Positions 14,390 through 24,090 of a stretch of 64,000 nt of DNA are shown here, in pieces. The DNA comes from Candidatus Polarisedimenticolia bacterium (GTDB taxonomy: Bacteria > Acidobacteriota > Polarisedimenticolia > Gp22-AA2): NCBI GenBank assembly GCA_036001465.1, contig DASYUH010000007.1, positions 23,155 through 87,154 on the forward strand, given 5' to 3'. Positions within the stretch are counted from its first letter, which is position 1. Every line of letters begins with the position of its first letter. The notes under the pieces were generated by a model. The model saw nothing but the letters and a program-made list of their open reading frames with translations, was not told the DNA's origin and made no database searches. A program made the translations under genes and the position numbers.

Positions 14390-16380
14390 ACACGTCCAGG
14401 ATGAATCGAATCGTGTCGTGCGCCAGGTCCGTGCTGCTGGCCCTCGCGTGCCTCCTCGTCCCGTCCGGGGCGGAGGCGCAGGACCTTCCCGAGGACCTCA
14501 CCCAGCTGCCCCTCGAGCAGCTGATGGCCATCGACGTGGTCTACGGCGCGTCGAAGCACGACCAGAGAACCACCGAGGCGCCGTCCTCGGTGAGCGTCGT
14601 CACGGCCGCCGACATCGAGCGGTACGGCTACCGCACCCTCGCGGACGTCCTGCGCAGCGTGCACGGCTTCTATTCCACCTACGACAGGAACTACACATAC
14701 GTGGGGATCCGCGGCTTCAGCCGACCCTCCGATTACAACAGCCGGTTCCTGCTGCTCGTCGACGGCCACCGCGTTAACGACAATTTCTACGGCAGCGGCT
14801 ACATCGGTCCCGAGGGGCTCATCGACCTGGATCTCGTCGATCGCGTCGAGGTGATCCGCGGGCCGAGCTCCTCGCTGTACGGCACCAGCGCCTTCTTCGC
14901 GGTGGTGAACGTCATCACGCGCATGGAGCCGGACGTTCCCCGGCTCCAGTTCAGCGGCCTGGGGGCGAGCTACGGCACGCCCGCGGGGCGGGTCACCTTC
15001 GCGCACGCCTTCGAGGACGGGCCGAAGTTCCTCGTGTCCGGCTCCGCGTTCCGCAGCGATGGCCAGCGCCTGTTCTACAAGGAGTACGACGACCCGCTGA
15101 GCAACAACGGCGTCACGCAGCACAGCGACGACGAGAGGAACTACCGTCTCTTTTCAACCATGACGTTCCGTGATTTCACCGTCCAGCTTGCCGCCAACAG
15201 CCGGGAGAAGGGGATCCCGACGGGCGCCTACGGCACTCCATTCAACGACCCCGGGGCCCGGACGGTGGACGACCGGAGCTATCTGGACGTCAAGTACGAC
15301 CATGCGTTCGCCGGAGGGACGGGCGTGCAGGCGCGCGTCTACGTGGACCGGTACTACTACCGGGGGGACTATCCGTACTACTCCCCCTACCCGACCATCA
15401 TCCGTTACCGGGAGCACTCCTGGGGGGACTGGTGGGGCACCGAGGCCAAGGTCATGATGAAGGCGGGAACGCGGCAGACGGTGACTGCCGGGATGGAATT
15501 CCGCGACAACCTGAAGCAGCACTTCCGCTGGAAGAACGTCGATCCCGGCCCGCTGGATTTCGACTCGCAGCGAAGCTCCCGCGAGGGAGGCCTGTACTTC
15601 CAGGATGAAATGAAGGTCTCGGACCAGGTCGCCGTCAGCGTGGGCGTGCGCCATGATCACTACGAGACCTTCGGGGGCTCGACCCACCCGAGGGCGGCGC
15701 TGATCCTCATGCCCTTCGAGCGCACGGCGCTGAAGCTCCTCTACGGAAGCGCCTTCCGAGCGCCAGTGGTGTACGAGCTTTACTACGGCTCGCACGCCAA
15801 CCCCGACCTGAAGCCGGAATCGATCCGGACGTTCGAGGTGGTCCTCGAGCAGTACGCCCTGGGGAACCTGCGCCTGACCGGCTCCGCCTACTACTACGCG
15901 ATCGACGACCTGGTGAGCGTGGACACGGTCTCCAATCTCTTCGAGAACATCGACGAGGTCACCGCCAAGGGGGTCGAGCTCGAGGTGGCGAAGCGTTTCA
16001 AGAACGGCTTCGAGGTGACCTACAGCTCCACGCTCCAGGAGAACCGCGACCAGGGGACGGATCGCATCCTGACCAATTCCCCGCGCCACCTGGCCAAGCT
16101 CAATGCCTTTTTCCCGATCAAGAGGGACAAACTCGGCGTGGGAGCCGAGGTCCAGTACACCAGCCGGAGACTGACCCTCAGCGGCAACGACGCGCCGGGC
16201 TTCGCGGTCGCCAACCTGACGTTTCTGAGCCGGCAGCTCGCGAAGGGGCTCGATCTTTCCGCCAGCGTCTACAACGTCTTCGACAAGAAATACGGGGACC
16301 CCGGCGGACCCCAGCACCTTCAGGATGTCATCGAGCAGGACGGCCGGAGCTTCCGCCTGAAGTTCACCTGGGGCTTCTGA
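14386..16380 (+). CDS. TonB-dependent outer-membrane receptor
   Basis: The 664-residue product has a signal peptide (ending PSGAEAQ), a plug domain from about residue 50 to 160 (SSVSVVTAADIERYGYRTLA, YVGIRGFSRPSDYNSRFLLL, VEVIRGPSSSLYGTSAFFAV) and a long beta-barrel with many aromatic and polar alternations. It ends in Phe (KFTWGF), the usual sorting signal for the barrel assembly machinery. Such receptors import siderophores, cobalamin or sugars using TonB energy; the ligand cannot be named. The N-terminal segment PLEQLMAIDVVYGASKHDQRT is characteristic of the receptors found beside yfiR genes. It begins in an ATGA overlap with yfiR. Confidence 0.92.
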   Translation: MNTSRMNRIVSCARSVLLALACLLVPSGAEAQDLPEDLTQLPLEQLMAIDVVYGASKHDQRTTEAPSSVSVVTAADIERYGYRTLADVLRSVHGFYSTYDRNYTYVGIRGFSRPSDYNSRFLLLVDGHRVNDNFYGSGYIGPEGLIDLDLVDRVEVIRGPSSSLYGTSAFFAVVNVITRMEPDVPRLQFSGLGASYGTPAGRVTFAHAFEDGPKFLVSGSAFRSDGQRLFYKEYDDPLSNNGVTQHSDDERNYRLFSTMTFRDFTVQLAANSREKGIPTGAYGTPFNDPGARTVDDRSYLDVKYDHAFAGGTGVQARVYVDRYYYRGDYPYYSPYPTIIRYREHSWGDWWGTEAKVMMKAGTRQTVTAGMEFRDNLKQHFRWKNVDPGPLDFDSQRSSREGGLYFQDEMKVSDQVAVSVGVRHDHYETFGGSTHPRAALILMPFERTALKLLYGSAFRAPVVYELYYGSHANPDLKPESIRTFEVVLEQYALGNLRLTGSAYYYAIDDLVSVDTVSNLFENIDEVTAKGVELEVAKRFKNGFEVTYSSTLQENRDQGTDRILTNSPRHLAKLNAFFPIKRDKLGVGAEVQYTSRRLTLSGNDAPGFAVANLTFLSRQLAKGLDLSASVYNVFDKKYGDPGGPQHLQDVIEQDGRSFRLKFTWGF

Positions 16381-16416
16381 GACCGGGGCACGACCCGTCA
16401 TTTCGATCCCCCGCGG

Positions 16417-16446
16417 TTGCCACCGCCTCGGGCGGCTCGCTATAAT
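16417..16446 (+). promoter_or_regulatory. Promoter of tdh-kbl
   Basis: TTGCCA (16417-16422), an 18-base spacer and a consensus TATAAT (16441-16446), about 69 bases before the tdh start. It gives the threonine genes a transcript separate from the TonB receptor. Confidence 0.65.
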
Positions 16447-16457
16447 CCGCGCGTCCG

Positions 16458-16477
16458 GCGCGATCCCTCGATCGCGC
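16458..16477 (+). promoter_or_regulatory. Stem-loop in the tdh leader
   Basis: GCGCGAT (16458-16464) pairs perfectly with ATCGCGC (16471-16477) around a six-base loop, a few bases after the expected transcription start. It may stabilise or regulate the leader. It does not match any riboswitch I recognise. Confidence 0.35.
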
Positions 16478-16514
16478 AGTCCCTGGATTCATCTCCCCGC
16501 GCCCAGGTTCGAAC

Positions 16515-17654
<1,140 letters not shown>

Positions 17655-17669
17655 AAGGGACGGGGATCC

Positions 17670-18857
17670 ATGAACGGCAGGATGGCGTCGTACCTGGAGG
17701 CGGAGGTCGGGGCGCTCAAGGCCAAGGGGATCTTCCGCCGTCCCCGGGTCCTCGAAACGGCCGCGGGCCCGCGGGTGCGCATGGACGGCCGGGACATCAT
17801 CCAGCTGTCCTCGAACAACTATCTCGGACTGACCCGGCATCCCAAGGTCGTGGCGGCCGCCCGCCGCGCCGTGGAGGAGTTTGGCGCCGGGCCGGGCGCG
17901 GTGCGCACCATTGCGGGGACCATGTCGCTGCACCTCGAGCTCGAGACGCGGCTGGCGCGCTTCAAGTCCACGGAAGCCGCCCTGGTCTTCCAGTCCGGGT
18001 ACACCGCGAACGTCGGGGTCGTCTCGACCCTGATGCAGGAGGGGGATCTCATCGTCTCCGACGAGCTGAACCACGCCAGCATCATCGACGGCTGCAGGCT
18101 CTGCAAGGCGGACAGGGCCATCTACCGCCACCTGGACTACGGCCACCTGCGCGACATCCTGCAGGCCGCCCGGCGCAAGAGCACGGGCAAGATCCTGGTG
18201 GTCGCCGACGGGGTCTTCTCGATGGACGGCGACGTCTCGGATCTCAAGGCGATCCACGATCTGTGCCGCGAATTCGACGCCATCCCGATGGTGGACGACG
18301 CGCATGCCACCGGAGTCCTCGGGACGTCCGGGCGCGGGTCCGTGGACCATTTCGGCCTCACCGAGGACTGGGACATCCAGATCGGCACGATGTCCAAGGC
18401 GTTCGGCGTGATGGGGGGCTACGTCTGCGGGCCGCGCCTCCTGGCGGACTTCTACATCCACAAGGCGCGGCCGTTCCTGTTCTCGTCCTCCCACCCGCCC
18501 GCCGTCATCGCCGCCTGCAGCGCCGCGGTCGAGGTCATGGAGACCGAGCCGGAATGGCACGCCAGGCTGTGGGACAACACGCGCTTTTTCAAGGAGGGGC
18601 TGCGGCGCCTGGGCTTCAACACCGGCGCCTCCGTGACGCCCATCACGCCGGTGATCGTCGGATCCGGCGCGAAGGCGGCCCGCTTCTCGGACGAGCTGTT
18701 CGAGGCCGGCGTGTTCGCCCAGGGGATCTACTTCCCGATGGTGGCCGAGGAGAAATCCCGGCTGCGGACCATCGTCATGGCCACGCACACGCGCCGGGAT
18801 CTCGAAGAGGCGCTCGGAGCGTTCGAGACGGTCGGCCGGAAGGTCGGCGTGATCTAG
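17670..18857 (+). CDS. kbl: Glycine C-acetyltransferase (2-amino-3-oxobutyrate CoA ligase)
   Basis: The 395-residue product is a PLP enzyme of the alpha-oxoamine synthase family. Motifs: LSSNNYLGLTRHPKV near the N-terminus, GTMSLHLELETRLARFK, the active-site groups DELNHASIIDGCRL, VVADGVFSMDGD, VDDAHATGVLG, and the PLP lysine in GTMSKAFGVMGGY. It converts 2-amino-3-oxobutyrate and CoA to glycine and acetyl-CoA. Placement immediately after tdh fixes KBL over the related 8-amino-7-oxononanoate and 5-aminolevulinate synthases. Ends convergent with the exported-protein gene, with a hairpin between. Confidence 0.95.
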   Translation: MNGRMASYLEAEVGALKAKGIFRRPRVLETAAGPRVRMDGRDIIQLSSNNYLGLTRHPKVVAAARRAVEEFGAGPGAVRTIAGTMSLHLELETRLARFKSTEAALVFQSGYTANVGVVSTLMQEGDLIVSDELNHASIIDGCRLCKADRAIYRHLDYGHLRDILQAARRKSTGKILVVADGVFSMDGDVSDLKAIHDLCREFDAIPMVDDAHATGVLGTSGRGSVDHFGLTEDWDIQIGTMSKAFGVMGGYVCGPRLLADFYIHKARPFLFSSSHPPAVIAACSAAVEVMETEPEWHARLWDNTRFFKEGLRRLGFNTGASVTPITPVIVGSGAKAARFSDELFEAGVFAQGIYFPMVAEEKSRLRTIVMATHTRRDLEEALGAFETVGRKVGVI

Positions 18858-18862
18858 CGTCC

Positions 18863-18897
18863 CGGCACGGGGACGGCCCTGGCTGCCCGCCGTGCCG
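18863..18897. terminator. Terminator-like hairpin between convergent genes
   Basis: CGGCACGG (18863-18870) pairs with CCGTGCCG (18890-18897) in the 41 bases between the kbl stop and the oppositely oriented exported-protein stop. No clear T tract is present on either side, so it may work with Rho or as a bidirectional structural barrier. Confidence 0.45.
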
Positions 18898-18898
18898 C

Positions 18899-19798
18899 CT
18901 ACTGCAGGGGCTCCGCCCGCTCCCCCATGTCCCCTGGGAGCGGCTCCGGGCTGTTGAAGTACGCGTCCGGAAGGGAGTCGTACACCTCCAGGATGGGGTG
19001 GACGATCTTCACGGTCTCCCCCTTGCGGCTCGTCACCTTTTCCGGGCAGAGGAGGATGCGACCGCGACGGGTCCATCCTTTCCAGTCCCAGACCGTCGGC
19101 TCGCTCCCCGGCGGGTCGTCCTGCAGGACGTAGGACCAGCGATCCATCAGGTGGGTCCTGCGATTGACGTGCGCCCAGTACCGATCCCCCGGCGTCAGGC
19201 CGACACCGGCGAAGGTCAGCTCCACGAGGTCATAGTCCGAGCCGTCCCGTCTCACGTCCCCCGCGTACCTCAAGCGGACGCCCGGATCCTTCATCTTGTA
19301 CGGCATGAGCACCCAGTAGGTGTCGTTGATCCAGCTCTCGTACGCCTCGGTGAGGAGCAGCCGCTCCGCCTCCGGTTCGAAGCGCGCCGGGGCGCGGTCG
19401 CGCGGGGATCCCTGCGCCGGCGCCTCGCGCGACAGGCGGTACGCCTCCCCCGTGCGCGATTCGAGGTCCAGCAGGACGACGAACGGAGTTCCGTCCTTGC
19501 CCGTGGCCTGGTAGCGCAGTCGCCCCTCCCAGCGGTCCCACAGGTGGGTGCGGAACACGGTGCGCCCGGACCGGCGCTCGACGGCAAACGCGAAATGCAG
19601 GAAGCGGGTCTGCTCCCAGGCGCGCGGACCGCCCATCGCGGCCAGTACCAGATCGGCGATCGCCACGGCGCGCGGGTCGGACTGCGTCGGATCGAAGACC
19701 TGGGGCGCCGCCCCCTGTGCGGGCTGCGCCAGGAGGACGGCGAGCAGGAGGGCCGGCAACGGGTACGCCCTCGGCGTGCGGGCGCGCGGCGAGGTCAC
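18899..19798 (-). CDS. Exported protein of unknown function (299 aa)
   Basis: The product has an N-terminal signal peptide (basic [10 protein letters not shown], then [17 protein letters not shown]). The mature part starts with a helix containing [21 protein letters not shown] and then a long run of alternating strands ([43 protein letters not shown]). The AMGG...W start and the layout recall periplasmic proteins with a LolA/LppX-like beta fold, including DUF6503-type proteins, but no catalytic motif is seen. It begins in a GTGA overlap with the MerR-type regulator gene upstream, so the two are expressed together. Function is unknown. Confidence 0.75.
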   Translation of the reverse strand: MTSPRARTPRAYPLPALLLAVLLAQPAQGAAPQVFDPTQSDPRAVAIADLVLAAMGGPRAWEQTRFLHFAFAVERRSGRTVFRTHLWDRWEGRLRYQATGKDGTPFVVLLDLESRTGEAYRLSREAPAQGSPRDRAPARFEPEAERLLLTEAYESWINDTYWVLMPYKMKDPGVRLRYAGDVRRDGSDYDLVELTFAGVGLTPGDRYWAHVNRRTHLMDRWSYVLQDDPPGSEPTVWDWKGWTRRGRILLCPEKVTSRKGETVKIVHPILEVYDSLPDAYFNSPEPLPGDMGERAEPLQ

Positions 19799-20211
19799 TT
19801 CCTCTCCCGCAGCCGCCGATCGGTCGCCTCCATGATCTCGAGGATCTCCTCGAGGTTCTGGCTCACCGTGGAGAGCACCGTGCCCAGGGGCCGCACGGGC
19901 TCCGGCAGGCGCCCGGGCTCGTCGACCGGGGCCGGATCGAACAGATCATCGAGGGCCCCCTGTCCACCGCCCAGGCCGAGCTTCTTGCGGGCGCTGGCGA
20001 TGGTGAAGCCGTCCTCGTAGAGGAGCCTCTTGATCTGGAGCACGAGATCGACGTCTTTCTGTCGATAGAGGCGCTGGCCCGTCCGGCTCTTCCTCGGGGC
20101 GAGCTGGGGGAACTCCGATTCCCAGAATCGCAGGACGTACGGCTGCGTGTCGGTCAACTGGCAGACCTCACCCAGCTTGTAGAGCGTCTTGCGCGGGATG
20201 TTGCCGGACAT
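19795..20211 (-). CDS. MerR-family transcriptional regulator
   Basis: The 138-residue product has a MerR-type winged [24 protein letters not shown] in the first helix-turn-helix, then the wing and dimer helix start ([34 protein letters not shown]). Unlike metal- or drug-sensing members, the C-terminus is short and polar with no Cys ligands, ending in a coiled-coil-like helix ([20 protein letters not shown]). This type is the short MerR group seen in many bacteria, often near the ihf or tRNA-synthetase genes; a ligand cannot be inferred. It is preceded by 104 bases after the cupin gene and followed, with a four-base overlap, by the exported-protein gene. Confidence 0.88.
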   Translation of the reverse strand: MSGNIPRKTLYKLGEVCQLTDTQPYVLRFWESEFPQLAPRKSRTGQRLYRQKDVDLVLQIKRLLYEDGFTIASARKKLGLGGGQGALDDLFDPAPVDEPGRLPEPVRPLGTVLSTVSQNLEEILEIMEATDRRLRERK

Positions 20212-20315
20212 GGTCAGGACCCTGTGCGCGGGCCGGCCTGCCCCGCCGCCGGTTCATGCAACCGGGATTCTCCCACGAAACCCGCGGAATGACTCCTCAA
20301 ATCTGGGATCCCGTG

Positions 20316-20684
20316 TCAAGGCTCCGGGGCCTTCGGGGCCCGGCCGTACCGGTCCTCCAGGCGGACGACGTCGTCGAGCTCGGGAGTGCTCACCTCGAAC
20401 AGCACGCACTCGGTGATCGCCTCCATCCGATGCCGCGTGCCGGGCGGGAACCGGACGGCGTCCCCCGCCTCGAGCCGGGTCTCCGACTCGGGGCCGTCCG
20501 CGCCGGGCTGGACCCTCAGCCGCAGCGATCCCTGGAACAGGTAGAGGCTCTCGTCCTTGCGTTCGTGGTACTGCAGGCTGAGCGCCTCACCGGCGCGAAT
20601 CCGGAGAATCTTTCCGGCGTAGCGCTCGGTATGGGCGAAGATGGTCTCCTCGCCCCACGGCTTCGGCACCCGGCGGATGCTCAC
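20316..20684 (-). CDS. Cupin-domain protein
   Basis: A 122-residue single-cupin protein. The metal-binding cupin motifs appear as YHERKDESLYLFQGSLRL (motif 1: His and Glu) and GDAVRFPPGTRHRMEAI (motif 2: His). The overall form resembles the C-terminal cupin half of bifunctional mannose-6-phosphate isomerase/mannose-1-phosphate guanylyltransferase (type II isomerase), where it binds sugar phosphate, but it is separate here. GTG start overlaps the ptsI stop as GTGA, so it belongs to the PTS operon. A small sugar-phosphate or regulatory role is plausible; substrate unknown. Confidence 0.82.
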   Translation of the reverse strand: MSIRRVPKPWGEETIFAHTERYAGKILRIRAGEALSLQYHERKDESLYLFQGSLRLRVQPGADGPESETRLEAGDAVRFPPGTRHRMEAITECVLFEVSTPELDDVVRLEDRYGRAPKAPEP

Positions 20685-22480
20685 GACCGCCCCCCCAGGG
20701 CGGCCGCGGGTTCCGCCGGCGCCAGGTCGGCCACCCGCTTCCGCGCCAGGGCCTCGATCTCCGCGGGCGAATCGAGACGCAGGGCCTCTTCGACCAGGGC
20801 GCGCGCGTCCGCGAGACGGATGGCCCGGATCACCTGCTTCACCGAGGGAATGGCCGCGGGGTTCATGCTCAGCTCGGTGACTCCAAGTCCCGCCAGGATG
20901 ACGGCGGCGACCGGATAGGCCGCCATCTCGCCGCAGACCGACACCCTTACGCCGGTCTTCGCGGCGGCCTCCACGACCCGACGGATCAGGTGGAGAATCG
21001 CCGGGTGCATCGGCTGGTAGAGATACGCGACCGATTCGTTGCCCCGATCGATCGCCAGGGTGTACTGAATGAGGTCATTGGTTCCGATGGAGAAGAAATC
21101 GACCTCGCGCGCCAGCCGGTCGGCCGTGAGCGCGGCCGCCGGCACCTCGATCATGATCCCGATCGGCACCTCCGGCTCGAACGGGACCCGCATCACCCGC
21201 AGCTCGTCCTTCACCTCGTTCACGATGGCACGGGCGCGCCGGAGCTCCTCCAGGCCGCTGATCATCGGGAACATCAGGCGCACCTTGCCGTGCGCCGCCG
21301 CCCGGAGAACCGCGCGGATCTGCGTGCGGAACAGGTCCTCCCGCCGGAGGCACAACCGCACGCCCCGAAGCCCGAGGACGGGATTGGGCTCGCGGCGCTC
21401 GGGGATGGTGGAGAAGGACTTGTCGCCTCCGAGGTCCAGGGTCCTGATGACCACGTCGTGCGGCAGCGCCTTTTCGGCCAGCTCCCTGTAGGCGCGGTAA
21501 TGCTCCTCCTCGTCCGGGAACCCCGGCGCCCCGCGCAGGTAGAGGAATTCGGAGCGATACAGCCCGACTCCTTCAGCGCCGAAGCGGCGGGCCGCCAGCA
21601 TCTCCTCGACCAGCTCGATGTTGGCCTGCAGGCGCACCCGCGCCCCCTCCCGCGTGACGGCGGGCTGATCGCGCAGCATCATGAGGTCGAGCTCCCGCTG
21701 GGCGAGACGCGAGCGCCGTTCGCGCCAGACGGCGGCGACCTGTTCCGCGGGGTTCACGAGCAGGCGGCCTTCCGATCCGTCGAGCACCAGAAGGTCGCCC
21801 GTGCGAATCCGGGCGCTCGCGTCACGGAGCCCGGCCACCGCCGGGATGCCCAGGGCGCTGGCGATGATGGCGGTGTGCGACGTAGGGCCACCGCCGTCGA
21901 TTGCGAGGCCGATGACGCGCTCGCGGTTGAGGCCGGCGGCATCGGAGGGACCGAGGGTGGCGCTGACGACGATCACGTCCTCCATCAGCTCCGAGAGGTC
22001 GTGCCGCTTCCGGCTGCCGGCCAGGATCGCCTGGACCCGTGCCTCCACGTCTTCGATGTCGGTGCCGCGGTCCTTCAGGGCCGGCTCCCCGAGCTGCGCG
22101 AAGACCTGCGTGTACCGCCCGACGACCGTGTGGAAGGCCCACTCGGCGTTCACGTGCTCCCGCAGGATGAGTGCGGCGGTCTCCTGATGCAGCGCGCGGT
22201 CCCGGAGTATGAGGATCTGCGCCTCGAAGACGCGGGCATACGCCTCCCCCGCCTCGTTTCGGACGCGGTCCCGGAGGTGCCGGAGCTGGCGCCAGGCGAG
22301 CCGGATCGCACGCTGGAAGCGCGTCACCTCGCCGGCACCCGATGCCGGGGACAGATCCAGCCGGAAGATGGCCACGTCCGGCCCTTCCAGGACGAGGGCC
22401 CTCCCGATGGCGATCCCCGGCGACACCCCGACGCCTCCCAGGGCGATCGTCCCGTCCTCCGTTCCCGCCGGCTCCGTCAA
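20681..22480 (-). CDS. ptsI: PTS enzyme I (phosphoenolpyruvate-protein phosphotransferase)
   Basis: The 599-residue product is full length for enzyme I. The N-terminal HPr-binding and phosphohistidine domains carry GGGPTSHTAIIASALGIPAV, whose His accepts phosphate from PEP. The C-terminal TIM barrel has GVGLYRSEFLYL, VIRTLDLGGDKSF, the substrate region GLRGVRLCL, FFSIGTNDLIQYTLAIDRGN and the catalytic Cys in VSVCGEMAAYP. It passes phosphate to HPr. The start is TTG 22478-22480, overlapping the HPr stop as TTGA. No EIIB or EIIC permease is visible in the window, so this system is probably regulatory rather than a sugar importer. Confidence 0.95.
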   Translation of the reverse strand: MTEPAGTEDGTIALGGVGVSPGIAIGRALVLEGPDVAIFRLDLSPASGAGEVTRFQRAIRLAWRQLRHLRDRVRNEAGEAYARVFEAQILILRDRALHQETAALILREHVNAEWAFHTVVGRYTQVFAQLGEPALKDRGTDIEDVEARVQAILAGSRKRHDLSELMEDVIVVSATLGPSDAAGLNRERVIGLAIDGGGPTSHTAIIASALGIPAVAGLRDASARIRTGDLLVLDGSEGRLLVNPAEQVAAVWRERRSRLAQRELDLMMLRDQPAVTREGARVRLQANIELVEEMLAARRFGAEGVGLYRSEFLYLRGAPGFPDEEEHYRAYRELAEKALPHDVVIRTLDLGGDKSFSTIPERREPNPVLGLRGVRLCLRREDLFRTQIRAVLRAAAHGKVRLMFPMISGLEELRRARAIVNEVKDELRVMRVPFEPEVPIGIMIEVPAAALTADRLAREVDFFSIGTNDLIQYTLAIDRGNESVAYLYQPMHPAILHLIRRVVEAAAKTGVRVSVCGEMAAYPVAAVILAGLGVTELSMNPAAIPSVKQVIRAIRLADARALVEEALRLDSPAEIEALARKRVADLAPAEPAAALGGRS

Positions 22481-22746
22481 TGCTCCTCCCCGAACCGGGC
22501 CTCCACCAGCTCGATGAGAGAGCGCAGCGCCTCCTTCTCATCCGAGCCGTCGGCGCTGATCGTCAAGCGCGCGCCCTGCCCCCCGATCAGGGCCAGGAGC
22601 CCGAGAATCGACTTGCCGTCTGCGGTGCGTCCGGCGTGCGCCAGGCGGATCCGGCTCTTGAACCGGCTCGCCACCTGCACGAAGCGCGCCGCGGCCCGCG
22701 CGTGCAGGCCGAGGGCGTTTCGCACCACGACCTCCTGTTGCGTCAC
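22477..22746 (-). CDS. ptsH: Phosphocarrier protein HPr
   Basis: The 89-residue product has the HPr fold with phosphorylatable His15 in NALGLHARAAARF and Ser46 in DGKSILGLLAL. Ser46 is the target of HPr kinase, encoded four genes upstream, so both phosphorylation routes (from enzyme I at His15, from HPrK at Ser46) are possible. It should relay phosphate from enzyme I to the EIIA encoded just upstream. It overlaps ptsI by four bases and follows the EIIA gene by 13 bases. Confidence 0.95.
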   Translation of the reverse strand: MTQQEVVVRNALGLHARAAARFVQVASRFKSRIRLAHAGRTADGKSILGLLALIGGQGARLTISADGSDEKEALRSLIELVEARFGEEH

Positions 22747-22759
22747 GCCGCTCCCCTCC

Positions 22760-23203
22760 TCACGGGCGATCCGCGGGACCGAGGTACTCCGTGGCGATCG
22801 CGATCGATCGCTGGCCCTCCTCCTTGATGCGCACCGCCGCCTCCCGGAGCGCGCACCTGTCCCGGAGGTTCGCGAACTTGATCAGCATCGGCAGGTTCAC
22901 GCCGGTGACGATTTCGATGCCCTCGCGCAGGAACGCCAGCGTGACATTGGTGGCCGTTCCCCCGAACATGTCGGTCAGGATCAGCACGCCGCCGCCGGGA
23001 TCGACCTCGACGATCGCCTCCTCCACCGCCTTGCGGGCCGCCGGCAGGGCGTCGTCCCAGCCAATCGTCAGGGCCCTCAGCCCCTCCACCTTGCCGACGA
23101 TTCGCTCCAGGGCGCGCACCAGCTCGAAGGCCAGCCCCCCATGGGTAACCACCAGGACGCCGAAGCGTGTCTCCCCCGCCGCTTCGGCCACGAGGTTCGT
23201 CAC
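22760..23203 (-). CDS. PTS EIIA component, mannose (PTS-Man) type
   Basis: The 147-residue product is an EIIA of the mannose superfamily: the active-site His21 lies in GVLVVTHGGLAFELV, and the family's conserved LILTDMFGGTATNVTLAFL and VTGVNLPMLIKFANLRD segments follow. GTG 23201-23203 overlaps the rapZ stop (GTGA). In Gram-negative bacteria that keep HPrK but lack permeases, this EIIA type is the end of a regulatory phosphorelay and can affect kinases or transcription factors. No EIIB or EIIC is adjacent, so transport is unlikely from this locus alone. Confidence 0.92.
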   Translation of the reverse strand: MTNLVAEAAGETRFGVLVVTHGGLAFELVRALERIVGKVEGLRALTIGWDDALPAARKAVEEAIVEVDPGGGVLILTDMFGGTATNVTLAFLREGIEIVTGVNLPMLIKFANLRDRCALREAAVRIKEEGQRSIAIATEYLGPADRP

Positions 23204-24090
23204 TCCTTCTCCAGGTCGCGGTGCGAGGCCTTCACCTCGTAGCCGCTGCCGCGCAGGGACGCGCTGACGGCCTCCGCCATGACGACCGACCTGTGCCGGC
23301 CTCCGGTGCAGCCGATCGCCACGGTGAGATAGCTCTTCCCCTCCCGCATGTACTGGGGGATGAGAAAGACCATCAGCTCCACGATGCGCCGGTGGAACTC
23401 GTGGTAGACGGGCATCGCCTCCAGATACCCGCGCACGTCGGGATCGAGCCCGCTCTTGCCCCTCAGGCCGTCCACGAAGAACGGGTTGGGGAGGAAGCGG
23501 GTGTCGAACAGGAGGTCGGCCTCGGCCGGCACGCCGTGCTTGTAGCCGAAGGAGACGATGGAGATGCCGATGGCCTGCGACCCCGCCTGGGGCGCGAAAT
23601 GGTCCTGGATGTACCGCCTGAGCTCGTGGACGTTGAAGCGACTGCTGTCGATGATCAGGTCGGCCCGCTCCCGCAGCGGCGCCAGGGCCTGGCGCTCGCG
23701 GCGGATGCCTTCCTCGAGCCCGCCGCCCGCCGCCAGGGGGTGCGGGCGGCGGGTCTCCGAGAAGCGGCGGATGAGCGCGTCGTCATCGGCCTCGAAGAAG
23801 AGCAGGCGGACGCGTCGCCCGCGGGTCCGGCGCAGGTCGTCGAAGATGGCCGGGAACTCCTTCAGAAAGGTGCCTTCGCGGACGTCCACCACGAGCGCGA
23901 CGCGGCTGACATCGGGGCGGCCCGCGCACAGGTCGGCGAACACGGGAATGAGCGCCACGGGCAGGTTGTCGACGCAGAAGTGCCCCATGTCCTCGAAGGC
24001 CCGGATCGCGAGCGTCTTGCCCGATCCGGAGAGGCCGGTGATGACGACGATGTCCAGCACCCGGTCGGGGCCTGCTTCGCGGGCCGTCAC
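23200..24090 (-). CDS. rapZ: RapZ-family RNase adapter / nucleotide-binding protein
   Basis: The 296-residue product has the Walker A loop VVITGLSGSGKTLAIRAFED near residue 20, the downstream GHFCVDNLPVALI and LLFFEADDDALIRRFSETRRPHPL motifs, and the C-terminal VSFGYKHGVPAEADLLFDTRFLPNP and GCTGGRHRSVVMAE segments typical of RapZ/YvcJ. Family members bind nucleotides and in E. coli direct RNase E to GlmZ, controlling glucosamine-6-phosphate synthase; in other phyla the role is less clear. GTG 24088-24090 overlaps the hprK stop as GTGA. The hprK-rapZ-EIIA-HPr-EI order is a known PTS-control cluster. Confidence 0.94.
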   Translation of the reverse strand: MTAREAGPDRVLDIVVITGLSGSGKTLAIRAFEDMGHFCVDNLPVALIPVFADLCAGRPDVSRVALVVDVREGTFLKEFPAIFDDLRRTRGRRVRLLFFEADDDALIRRFSETRRPHPLAAGGGLEEGIRRERQALAPLRERADLIIDSSRFNVHELRRYIQDHFAPQAGSQAIGISIVSFGYKHGVPAEADLLFDTRFLPNPFFVDGLRGKSGLDPDVRGYLEAMPVYHEFHRRIVELMVFLIPQYMREGKSYLTVAIGCTGGRHRSVVMAEAVSASLRGSGYEVKASHRDLEKE

